DNA of 64,000 nt, taken from positions 997,001-1,061,000 of the forward strand of contig NC_010718.1 in the NCBI RefSeq assembly GCF_000020005.1, given 5' to 3'. Below the pieces are notes generated by a model that was not told where the DNA came from, ran no database searches, and saw nothing but the letters and a program-made list of their open reading frames with translations. The DNA is from Natranaerobius thermophilus JW/NM-WN-LF (GTDB lineage: Bacteria; Bacillota; Natranaerobiia; Natranaerobiales; Natranaerobiaceae). The translations under genes were made by a program, and so were the position numbers. Shown piece after piece: positions 26,528-34,510 of the stretch (positions are counted from its first letter, which is position 1; each line of letters starts with the position of its first letter).

Positions 26528-26635
26528 GCACCGTTAATTATTATAGGTTTGAGTCAATAACACGAAAAAGTTAAATAGTAAGAAGATTGCTCTTTTAAAT
26601 TGACATGTCATATCTGATCTGATACTTTAAATTTT

Positions 26636-26890
26636 GGCTCTTTTATACTCCGTTGTTGATAGTTGAACTCTTCGATTGAACGAATTTTGTGTAAGGTTGA
26701 TATTACATCTTAACGATCCAACAGTAGAATTAAAGTCAAATAACAGGATGTTATTTGCTGATCATGCTCTAGGATGAGCAGCTGATCAGGAAGCTTTAAT
26801 TCTACTGTTGGGGAGTTTTAGATGTACCAACCCGAAACATTTGATGTGAAATTGAAGAGTTCAACTATCAACATTCAACTTTAACACAGC
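26636..26890 (+). repeat. Palindromic element copy C (full-length 255-bp form, reference orientation)
   Basis: The left arm starts GGCTCTTTTATACTCCGTTG and the right arm ends CAACTTTAACACAGC. The arms are imperfect inverted repeats over about 64 bp, including GTTGATAGTTGAACTCTTC. They continue through a middle segment into perfect 18-bp inner arms CCAACAGTAGAATTAAAG and CTTTAATTCTACTGTTGG. The apex holds two separate hairpins: CAAATAACA/TGTTATTTG and CTGATCA..GCTC/GAGC..TGATCAG. It lies just upstream of the padR gene. Confidence 0.9.
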
Positions 26891-26928
26891 TTAGATTTTA
26901 ACAACTACGGGTTAGATGGAGGAATTTT

Positions 26929-27294
26929 ATGAAATTAATTAATAAAGATTATTGGAAATCCCTAATTAACATGGCAGTTATTAAATTTTTGGTTTTGCGA
27001 ACTTTAAAAACAAACCCATCCCATGGTTATGGGATATTAAACCAAGTTAAAGAGTTTACTCAAGGTTGTTGTACACCTACATACGGATCCGTTTATCCTA
27101 TTTTAAAGGAATTATGTGAAGAAGGGTATGCTGAAGTTAAATTTGAGACGGTTAATAATAGAGAGAGAAAAGTTTATTATCTCACTGAACAAGGTGAGCA
27201 GGCTTATTTACAAGCTAAAGAAGCCTGGCAGGATATACTTCCCTTTTTAAATAAAGTTATGTCTGAAGAAGTGGATGGTGATGGGGATAATTAA
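26929..27294 (+). CDS. PadR-family transcriptional regulator
   Basis: The 121-residue winged-helix protein has the PadR pattern LRTLKTNPSHGYGI, TYGSVYPILKELCEEGYAEV and RKVYYLTEQGEQ, ending in an acidic tail. A GCCTPTYG segment puts two adjacent cysteines just before the recognition helix, which could allow thiol or metal sensing (inference). ATG 26929 follows GGAGG. It precedes a tiny CC-motif protein and a permease, although a terminator at 27335 separates them. Regulation of these neighbours is plausible. Confidence 0.88.
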   Translation: MKLINKDYWKSLINMAVIKFLVLRTLKTNPSHGYGILNQVKEFTQGCCTPTYGSVYPILKELCEEGYAEVKFETVNNRERKVYYLTEQGEQAYLQAKEAWQDILPFLNKVMSEEVDGDGDN

Positions 27295-27334
27295 TAATTT
27301 AATAATTTAAAACCTACCCAGGTGGTTTTAGGCG

Positions 27335-27362
27335 GAAGGGGTTTTAGACCCCTTCTTTTTTA
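27335..27362 (+). terminator. Rho-independent terminator after padR
   Basis: GAAGGGGT and ACCCCTTC form a stem with a 5-nt loop, followed by TTTTTT. Confidence 0.85.
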
Positions 27363-27461
27363 TATATTGACATAAATTAGAATTTTTCATAGTATATATA
27401 GAGGGGCAACATATAGACCCTATATATAAAACCTTTAAAATTTTGCAGAGGAGGTTGCCAA

Positions 27462-27641
27462 ATGAGTGAAAAAGAACAAAAGAAACGAGGTTTGCTAAGT
27501 AAATTGTTTGGTAAAGGACAGGATAAGAAAGGTAGCTGCTGTGGAGTGAGAATCGAATCTGAGGAAGACGACGGTAACGAAGATAATAAGGAGCAAACGA
27601 GGGATGGACAGGATAAAGAAAATAGTGATAGTGAGAAGTAA
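27462..27641 (+). CDS. Small CC-motif protein, 59 residues
   Basis: ATG 27462 is preceded by GAGGAGG. The protein starts with a basic amphipathic stretch (KRGLLSKLFGKGQDKKG), then GSCCGVRIE with two adjacent cysteines, and ends in an acidic, Asn/Gln/Ser-rich tail. From memory, similar short proteins with a CC motif after a basic helix often sit beside permeases or metal and arsenic genes. The function is unknown, and metal or thiol chemistry is only a suggestion. It is followed after 59 bp by a permease gene and is too short for many gene callers. A shorter relative with the same layout may be encoded at 37648. Confidence 0.7.
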   Translation: MSEKEQKKRGLLSKLFGKGQDKKGSCCGVRIESEEDDGNEDNKEQTRDGQDKENSDSEK

Positions 27642-27700
27642 TAAAATTAATTGTAATGAATATATCAGGAAATAGTGTATAAGGGAAGGCAGGGGATAGC

Positions 27701-28636
27701 ATGTTAGATACTGAACATTTAATAGAAGTAGCAGGGTTTTTTGGATATTTAGTTGGGGAACTAGTCCTGTTATTTATAGTAATTAGTTTTTTAGTAGGTT
27801 TATTACAAGAATATGTAAATCCCGACCGTATTAAAAATTATTTAGAGGAAAAAAATTTAGGAGTATTTGGTAATATTATAGGAGCTTTTTTTGGTTCCTT
27901 AACACCATTTTGTACCTGTTCAACAATACCAATAACCCTTGGTCTTTTAAAAAGTGGAGTCCCTTTTGGAATAACAATGAGTTTTTTCTTTGCCTCACCT
28001 CTTTTAAATCCCGTTGTGATCATCTTAATGCTAGCTCTGTTTGGCATTGAAATTACAGTGATTTACTGGCTGATTTTATTTCCCGTATCAGTTGTAACTG
28101 GCATTTTTCTCGAAAAATTTGGCTATGAACAAGAGATAAAACAAGTTAAAGTTGTCAGAGATGAACAAGAATCAGAAGAAGTACAAAACGATGCTGGTTT
28201 TATAGAACGGGTGAAACCTAAATTAAAAAGGGCAAGTGGATTTGCCGTTAATTTATTCCGCCAGGTCATTGTATTCTTGATAATTGGAGCTGGAGTTGGA
28301 GCTTTTATCTACGGCTTTGTGCCAGAAGAATTTATAGTTAGAGTTGCAGGCCCCGACCGAATCTTGTCTATTCCCATTGCTTCGGTAATTGGAATCCCAA
28401 TGTATGTAAGAGAGGCTACTATTCTTCCTATAAGTTCAGTTTTGATAGATCAGGGTATGAATGTTGGTGCAGTCATGGCTCTAGTAATAGGCGGCACTGG
28501 AGCAAGTTTACCGGAACTAACTATGTTGAGCTCCATATATAAGAGAAAATTACTTATTACTTATATAATCACGGTAATAGTTGTAGCAATTTTTGCTGGA
28601 TTTTTATTTAACTTATTGCTTTCTTTAGGTGTTTAA
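27701..28636 (+). CDS. Permease of the COG0701 (former DUF318) family
   Basis: The 311-residue protein has about eight transmembrane helices in two halves joined by a charged cytoplasmic loop (about residues 143-175). The family motif GSLTPFCTCSTIPITLGLLK (about 63-82) contains two cysteines separated by one residue, and a second-half motif is IGIPMYVREATILPI. Members of this family are predicted or shown to export metals or organoarsenicals. The preceding CC-motif protein and PadR regulator make thiophilic-metal export a reasonable hypothesis. The substrate cannot be assigned from sequence. The start is ATG 27701 after GGCAGGGG. Confidence 0.85.
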   Translation: MLDTEHLIEVAGFFGYLVGELVLLFIVISFLVGLLQEYVNPDRIKNYLEEKNLGVFGNIIGAFFGSLTPFCTCSTIPITLGLLKSGVPFGITMSFFFASPLLNPVVIILMLALFGIEITVIYWLILFPVSVVTGIFLEKFGYEQEIKQVKVVRDEQESEEVQNDAGFIERVKPKLKRASGFAVNLFRQVIVFLIIGAGVGAFIYGFVPEEFIVRVAGPDRILSIPIASVIGIPMYVREATILPISSVLIDQGMNVGAVMALVIGGTGASLPELTMLSSIYKRKLLITYIITVIVVAIFAGFLFNLLLSLGV

Positions 28637-28657
28637 TAATGTAAAAAGTTCTAGTTT

Positions 28658-31537
28658 CTAAAAGTTTTCGTCGACTCTTAACTGAATTTCTTCTAAGACT
28701 CCTTCTAACTCTTCAATAGTGGCCCCGTATTCTGTCCAATTACCCTGGCGAAGAGCTTCATCAGCTTGACGGTAAAGATCCAAAGCTTCTTGAGATAATT
28801 GATCAAGCCCAGCGATATCAGTATCAGGTAAATCTTCAATCTCCTCAATATCTTCAATATCATCAGGATCTTCCAAATCTAATTCTTCAGGGTCTACTCC
28901 ATGCATAGCCAAAGCTTCATCCAGGGTATCGGCCATAACTAGATCTCCTTGCCAAAAGCTTAAGACTCTTCTCATTTCAGGAAAACTACTGGCTTCAGCT
29001 TGGAGGTATAAAGGTTCAATATACAGGATGCCGTTTTCTAAAGGAATTACTAGTAAATTTCCACGGATTACCCTTGATCCTCGGGTATCCCATAAACTGA
29101 TCTGTTGGGATATCTGGGGATCTTGATCTATTCGGAATTCAATTTGTTGAGGGCCATAGATATGTTCGCCTGAAGGGAATCTGAACAGAACCAATTCACC
29201 GTAATTTTCTCCATCATTTCTAGCACCTAACCAAGAAATCATATTATTCCGCTCTACAGGAGTATAGGGAATCATTAGGACAAACTCGGGCCGTTCTTCT
29301 TCACCTAAATTTAAAGTGGCATAATACGGTTCCATGGTAATAGTTTCATTTTGGTAGTTTTCAGTAGGAATATCCCAGGCATCTTCCCTGTTGTAGAAAA
29401 TCACGGGATTTTCCATATGATAATTTTGTAGTATATGGGCCTGGGCACTAAATAAATCTTCTGGATAGCGGAATTGGGCTCTCAATTCCTTAGATAACTC
29501 ATCCAGGTTGGAAAATAGGTCAGGGAATGCTCTATCCAGTGCTTGAGTGAAGGGTTCATCGTCTTCAATTAAATAAAAATCCACAGTACCACTGTAAGCG
29601 TCTATGACTACCTTAACTGGATTTCGAATATAATTAGTACTATCTTCAAAGGGTTGGCTGTAAGGGAACTGATTGGTTTCCACATAGGCATCCATAATCC
29701 AGTAAAGTCTATCGTCAGCTACAGCAAGATAGGGATCTTGATCGTATCTTAAGAAAGGTGCTATTCGCTCTACACGTTCTTTGATATTACGGTTGAATAA
29801 GATTTGGCTTTCCGATGAAAACTCCCCTGAAAAGAGTATGAAACTATTGAATTTTCTCAGGGCAAATAACAATCGGTTCATAAAATGCATGTTAATGCCT
29901 GATTCACCTTCATAGATTAACTCTACATCTTCTTGACCAGGATAATGAAATTCTGTTTCTTCACTGTTAACAATCACAAAATCATTGGTTAGTTCGCCAA
30001 AATAAAGTTCCGGCCGCTCTAATCCCATATCGAGATGATCTTGTACGGGCATATCTTGGAAGAAATAACGAGGAAGCCCATCTGGAGTCAAATCTCCGAC
30101 TGGGCTCATGGCTAGCCCGTAACCGTGTGTATATTTTAAATGCCTGTTAACTGCCGTTTGAGCACCTGTTGGAAGACGATCCACATCCATCTCTCTCGCT
30201 GCCAACATAACTTGGTGATATTGATCATCAATAGTATATCTAGCTATATCTACATCATTGAAATGATAATAGCGTCGATATTCTTGAGCTTCCCGATAGA
30301 CGTCTCTCAGAGGACGATAATCCAGTAACCTGACATTGTTAATAACTTCTGGAATGATTTCGGGAGCTGCTACTCCTTCTTCCTGAGGAGAACCCTCTTC
30401 TTGGGGAGCATCATCTTCTTCTTGAGGAACACCCTCTTCTTGATCCAGATCCTCTTCAATTTGATTAGCTTCATCTTCATTAACGTTATTCTCAATAGTA
30501 TTTTCAGTGCCATTTTCGTTATCTTCAATTTCCCAGGTTCTTTCAGTAATATCATCAATACCGTAAGCTTTTTGTGTCATTTCTAAATGATTATTGATAA
30601 ATGGTCCCTCTCGAGTAAGTTCATTAGGGGCTACAACGATTGATTGAACAGCAGTAGCTACTATACCGCCGAGAATAGAAACTGCAATTATACCTCCGAA
30701 ACAATAAAGAGATAGTCGGTATTTTTTCCATTTAAAATTACCTAATGTCAATACCAAACTGGCTATAGACAATAATGCAAGAATAATATATACGGGAGCT
30801 GATATGTATAGATCAGTAAATCCAATACCGTAAACTGCACCTCGAGGAGAGAACATAAGATTAAATAAGGACAATATAAACCGGAATGTCAGTATTAAAA
30901 ATATTCCACTTAGAAGGTAATTGAGATGCTTTAAAGCAGGAGCCTGTAATGGCGAATATTTACGAAATATCGTCCATGATAACAGGCCTTTTGAAAAATA
31001 AATTATTGAAACAGCTATAATTGTTAAAATCAGTAAAGCCAAAATTGGACTTACTAGTCTCTGTAAAAAGGGTAAATGGAATAAATAAAAAACCGCATCT
31101 ATATTAAAAATAGGGTCAACAATACCGGTACTTTGACTTCCTATCACATAGACGATGTTTTCCCAAATATTAGCAAAACTTCCAATCCAGATAAAACTGA
31201 TTATTATGGAAATGATTAATCTTCCAATTTTACCCATGGATGTTATGACATCAGCGTATTCAGCTAAACCCGTCTCATAAAACTTAGTCTCATATTCAGG
31301 AGTTATTAAATTATTTATTAAAAGACCTAAATTAAGATATATGAAAACTGCTCCTAAAATGAAGGCGATTATCGAAAAAAGGTATTGGATAGCAATAGGT
31401 TTCCAAAACAGTTCAAAAAAATCTAGAGCTTGAAACCATTGAATATCAGTCACGATAACGGCGAATCTTCGGCTAAATAAGAGAATTAAGGCTATAATTG
31501 CCAAAATAATATAATTACGATATTTTTTCCAAAACAT
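28658..31537 (-). CDS. UPF0182 family large membrane protein
   Basis: The 959-residue protein has seven or so N-terminal transmembrane helices (to about residue 300), then a large extracytoplasmic domain. Family-typical segments include NNHLEMTQKAYGIDDI, NNVRLLDYRPLRDVYREAQ and YDQDPYLAVADDRLYWI. Residues about 335-385 hold an acidic, repeat-like insertion in which PQEEG/PQEED units recur. The C-terminus is also acidic. UPF0182 (COG1615) is found in Actinobacteria, Cyanobacteria and some Firmicutes; its function is unknown. It converges with the permease gene without a clear terminator. Confidence 0.88.
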   Translation of the reverse strand: MFWKKYRNYIILAIIALILLFSRRFAVIVTDIQWFQALDFFELFWKPIAIQYLFSIIAFILGAVFIYLNLGLLINNLITPEYETKFYETGLAEYADVITSMGKIGRLIISIIISFIWIGSFANIWENIVYVIGSQSTGIVDPIFNIDAVFYLFHLPFLQRLVSPILALLILTIIAVSIIYFSKGLLSWTIFRKYSPLQAPALKHLNYLLSGIFLILTFRFILSLFNLMFSPRGAVYGIGFTDLYISAPVYIILALLSIASLVLTLGNFKWKKYRLSLYCFGGIIAVSILGGIVATAVQSIVVAPNELTREGPFINNHLEMTQKAYGIDDITERTWEIEDNENGTENTIENNVNEDEANQIEEDLDQEEGVPQEEDDAPQEEGSPQEEGVAAPEIIPEVINNVRLLDYRPLRDVYREAQEYRRYYHFNDVDIARYTIDDQYHQVMLAAREMDVDRLPTGAQTAVNRHLKYTHGYGLAMSPVGDLTPDGLPRYFFQDMPVQDHLDMGLERPELYFGELTNDFVIVNSEETEFHYPGQEDVELIYEGESGINMHFMNRLLFALRKFNSFILFSGEFSSESQILFNRNIKERVERIAPFLRYDQDPYLAVADDRLYWIMDAYVETNQFPYSQPFEDSTNYIRNPVKVVIDAYSGTVDFYLIEDDEPFTQALDRAFPDLFSNLDELSKELRAQFRYPEDLFSAQAHILQNYHMENPVIFYNREDAWDIPTENYQNETITMEPYYATLNLGEEERPEFVLMIPYTPVERNNMISWLGARNDGENYGELVLFRFPSGEHIYGPQQIEFRIDQDPQISQQISLWDTRGSRVIRGNLLVIPLENGILYIEPLYLQAEASSFPEMRRVLSFWQGDLVMADTLDEALAMHGVDPEELDLEDPDDIEDIEEIEDLPDTDIAGLDQLSQEALDLYRQADEALRQGNWTEYGATIEELEGVLEEIQLRVDENF

Positions 31538-31563
31538 AGTTATGCCTCCTGAAATCTAAGGGT

Positions 31564-31591
31564 AACAGGGCCAATTTAAGTTTGACCCTGT
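31564..31591 (-). terminator. Hairpin after the oxidoreductase gene
   Basis: AACAGGG and CCCTGTT pair around a 14-nt loop. The T-tract is weak on both strands, so termination is uncertain. Confidence 0.45.
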
Positions 31592-31618
31592 TTATTAACT
31601 AGAAGTCTATTTTCTTAA

Positions 31619-33553
31619 TTAAATATTCAAAGCTACTCTGGCCCCTTCTTCTATTGCATCAATGGCTTTTCTAGGATCACTAGCATCCCCTATGACATGA
31701 ATGTTGTTGACTTTGTTTGAGAGCTCAGGACCTAGCTGATTATTAGAAACAGTTCCCGCGGCTAGAACTATCGTTTCATGTCCAGATAACTCATGGCGTT
31801 CACCATTGATACTTGCAATAACTTTATCTTTTTGGATTTCGATTATTTTTGTGCCAGTTTTAATATCTACCTGATTTTCGTGGAGTCTCTGAATCAAAAA
31901 GTATTTAACGGCTTCATGAATATCCGTTGCAATTTCTGCTTCCTGTTCACAAAGAGTTACTTTATGTCCTTTCATTGCTAGAAAATCTGCAGTTTCAGAT
32001 CCAATCAAGCCACCACCTATTATCAAAACTCGGCTTTCAGGAGTGATTTTTCCCATGAGTATATCTAAAGCAGTTACTACATGTTCTTGATTAATTCCAG
32101 ATATATTTTCTGGAATTAGAGGTTTACCGCCTGTAGCCAGAATTATGCTATCGGGATTTTCATCAACTATATCTTGAACAGTGGCTTCTGTGTTAAATCT
32201 GAAGGTAACTCCATTTTTCAATGCCATATGCCAGTAATAATTGATAAATTTCGTTATTTCCTGTCTTCCTGGTGGAAAAGCTCCTAACTCCATTTGACCT
32301 CCTGGTTTTGAACGGCTTTCAAAGACAGTTACTTGATGGCCTCTTTCCGCTAATATCCACGCAGCTTTCAGACCGCCTGGACCTGCTCCTATGATTACCA
32401 CATGCTTTTGTTCTGGAGCATTATTTATTTCCATTTCTCTTTCGCTTCCACAGAAAGGATTGACTAGACAACTGATTTGTAATTTATCTGGGTCAAAAAT
32501 GTAGCCAATACAACCTTGATTGCAAGCTATACAAGGTGCTACTTCGTCGGTTTTCCCTGAAGCTAATTTATTAGGTAGCTCAGGATCTGTCAGGGATTGC
32601 CTGCCCCAGCTGAGTAGATCAGCCTGATTTCTTGTGATCGCATCGTCTGCCATATAGGGTGTATTAATTCTACCTACTCCAATTACAGGAAGATTTGTTG
32701 ATTTTTTTATTTCACCGGCATCAGGTAGAATGTAACCTGGACCTACATCAGAAGGAGCAACTATATACTGCATAGTTTCGTAGACCCCTTTAGAAACATG
32801 AATGGCATCTACACCCGCTTGTTCCATTATTTTTGCTGCTGCCCTGGACTCTTGTACTGTCAAGCCGTCAGCTACTCTTTCATCGGCACTAAGTCTAAAA
32901 ATGACAGGGAAACCGGATCCAACTTTACGGCGAATATTTTTAGCAATTTCTTTGGGAAATCTCATGCGATTTTCAAAAGTACCGCCAAATTCGTCGACTC
33001 GTTTATTGGAATGGGGAGACATGAACTGGGCAATCAGATATCCGTGAGCACCGTGGATTTCTACGGCGTCAATTCCCGCCATTTTTGCCCTATAAGCGGC
33101 TGTGGCATAAGAGTCGATTAAAGCATAAATTTCTTCTCGGCTTAGTTCTCTTGGGATTTCATTGCAAATAGGACATTTTAAAGGTGATGGAGCTACAGGC
33201 TGATCGCCAATTGTAGTCGATGTGGTTTGCCTTCCTGCGTGATGCAATTGCACGGCTATTTTTGCATCGTGCTTTTTCACTGCTTTTGCTAAATTGCTAA
33301 ATCCTTCTATGAATTGGTCATCCCAAAGTCCTGGTTGATTTGGGATAGCTTTACCTAGGGAATCAACTGCTGTAACTTCCACAGTTAAAAGTCCCCAGCC
33401 ACCCTTAGCTCTGGTTTCCCAGTAGGCGATCAAATCTTCAGAAATGGTTCCATCTGGATTAGCTAAATTAGTACCCATGGCAGGGACTACAAATCGATTG
33501 GGAACTTCCATTGTCCCTAATTTTATTGGCTGAAATAATTTTGGAAAATTCAA
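31619..33553 (-). CDS. NADH:flavin oxidoreductase / 2,4-dienoyl-CoA reductase-like protein
   Basis: The 644-residue protein has an N-terminal old-yellow-enzyme TIM barrel (about 1-360; LFQPIKLGTMEVPNRFV, IAVQLHHAGRQ, IHGAHGYLIAQFMSP). Next is a cysteine cluster CIACNQGCIG followed by a fourth cysteine in SCLVNPF, expected to bind a 4Fe-4S cluster. The C-terminal FAD/NAD domains contain VVIIGAGPGGLKAAWILAERG and LIIGGGLIGSETADFLA. This is the FadH/enoate-reductase architecture, which reduces activated double bonds. The natural substrate is unknown. The gene stands alone on the minus strand. Confidence 0.92.
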   Translation of the reverse strand: MNFPKLFQPIKLGTMEVPNRFVVPAMGTNLANPDGTISEDLIAYWETRAKGGWGLLTVEVTAVDSLGKAIPNQPGLWDDQFIEGFSNLAKAVKKHDAKIAVQLHHAGRQTTSTTIGDQPVAPSPLKCPICNEIPRELSREEIYALIDSYATAAYRAKMAGIDAVEIHGAHGYLIAQFMSPHSNKRVDEFGGTFENRMRFPKEIAKNIRRKVGSGFPVIFRLSADERVADGLTVQESRAAAKIMEQAGVDAIHVSKGVYETMQYIVAPSDVGPGYILPDAGEIKKSTNLPVIGVGRINTPYMADDAITRNQADLLSWGRQSLTDPELPNKLASGKTDEVAPCIACNQGCIGYIFDPDKLQISCLVNPFCGSEREMEINNAPEQKHVVIIGAGPGGLKAAWILAERGHQVTVFESRSKPGGQMELGAFPPGRQEITKFINYYWHMALKNGVTFRFNTEATVQDIVDENPDSIILATGGKPLIPENISGINQEHVVTALDILMGKITPESRVLIIGGGLIGSETADFLAMKGHKVTLCEQEAEIATDIHEAVKYFLIQRLHENQVDIKTGTKIIEIQKDKVIASINGERHELSGHETIVLAAGTVSNNQLGPELSNKVNNIHVIGDASDPRKAIDAIEEGARVALNI

Positions 33554-33598
33554 TTTATCAACTCCTTAATTTGTTATGGCAAACTTGTAATTTTTTTA

Positions 33599-33669
33599 GG
33601 CTGTATTAATTGAATGTTGATAACTGTAAAATTTCAATTTCAGCATCAACAACTAACTATAACAGCGCC
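33599..33669 (-). repeat. Palindromic element copy E (71-bp mini or degenerate form)
   Basis: GGCTGTATTAATTGAATGTTGATAAC... matches the outer end of copies B and D. The other end, ...AACTAACTATAACAGCGCC, is the inverted complement of the GGCTCTTTTATACTCCGTTG end with several changes. Only the outermost arms remain, giving a simple hairpin. Divergence is higher than among the other copies, so I am less certain of the relationship. Confidence 0.55.
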
Positions 33670-33859
33670 TATATTTTAAAATTAGTGTTTGCATATTAAC
33701 ATTATCAAATTCCTAATCTCTATAATTTGTTATATAATTTGACATAAGATTAAAATCCAGGTAATCTAAATTAAAATCATTTAATAATTATCAGTTATTG
33801 TCAACAGAAAGTGCGGTATCAAAAATAAAATTAGAGTTCCTTTAACGAGAGGTGTTTTT
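33670..33859. other. AT-rich intergenic region before the arsC-like gene
   Basis: Together with copy E it fills about 300 bp between divergent genes. Promoters for both are expected here, but I could not settle on a convincing -35/-10 pair. Confidence 0.35.
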
Positions 33860-34273
33860 ATGAAGCCAAAAGTAGCTTTTATCTGTGTTCATAATTCATG
33901 TCGTTCACAAATGGCTGAAGCTTTGGGTAAGTTGTATGCATCCGATGTGTTTGATTCTTATTCGGCGGGGACGGAAACCAAGCCTGAAATTAATCAAGAT
34001 GCTGTCAAAGTAGTCAAAGATTTATATGGTGTAGATATGAATCAAGATCAGTATTCAAAGTTGATATCTGAATTGCCGGATATAGATGTAGTTATTAAGA
34101 TGGGTTGTAATGTTGCTTGCCCATATTTACCTGCAAAACATGAAGAAGACTGGGGACTAGATGATCCTTCTGGTAAATCCCAAGAGGAATTTGTGAGGAC
34201 AGCAAGAGAAATTGAAAGAAAAGTTAAAGATCTTGCTCAAAGAATTGAACAGGGGGAGATTGAGCTCAATTAG
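33860..34273 (+). CDS. arsC: Low-molecular-weight phosphatase-fold protein, arsenate reductase ArsC-like
   Basis: The 137-residue protein has the P-loop CVHNSCRSQMAEAL at residues 8-21 (CX5R; catalytic Cys8) and DDPSG with the general acid aspartate. A redox-type pair lies in MGCNVACPYLP (about residues 82-90). This layout fits thioredoxin-linked ArsC or related Clostridia proteins with a shortened Cys-Cys spacing. Arsenate reduction is the best guess, but no arsenite transporter or arsR gene is adjacent. Tyrosine phosphatase activity is possible. The start follows GAGAGGTG. Confidence 0.8.
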   Translation: MKPKVAFICVHNSCRSQMAEALGKLYASDVFDSYSAGTETKPEINQDAVKVVKDLYGVDMNQDQYSKLISELPDIDVVIKMGCNVACPYLPAKHEEDWGLDDPSGKSQEEFVRTAREIERKVKDLAQRIEQGEIELN

Positions 34274-34362
34274 CTGACAATTTTAGTAGGAATGTAAAAT
34301 CTTAAAGTAAGTCAAATTCCTCAAAAACTGGCAAAAGGGAAATAAATGTTATATTGAAGGAG

Positions 34363-34431
34363 ATGGCTCCCTAAATGTAGAATGTAATTTTATGAAAAAT
34401 TTTACAAATCATTCTACAAAAAGGGGGCCAT
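34363..34431 (+). terminator. Long imperfect hairpin after the arsC-like gene
   Basis: ATGGCTCCCT (34363-34372) pairs with AGGGGGCCAT (34422-34431), and TGTAGAATG pairs with CATTCTACA inside. A loose T-containing tail follows. It may be a terminator or another palindromic repeat type; no second copy is present in the window. Confidence 0.5.
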
Positions 34432-34510
34432 TTTAGCAAATTTTTGTTATAATTACATATGAATAGGTAAGGGTGTTTGAGTACTTGTATCTCAAAGGGG
34501 GGAGAGGATT

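Noticed and set aside
33860-34273. An arsenic-resistance operon around the arsC-like gene
   Set aside because: No arsenite transporter, arsR or thioredoxin gene is adjacent; the gene is alone.
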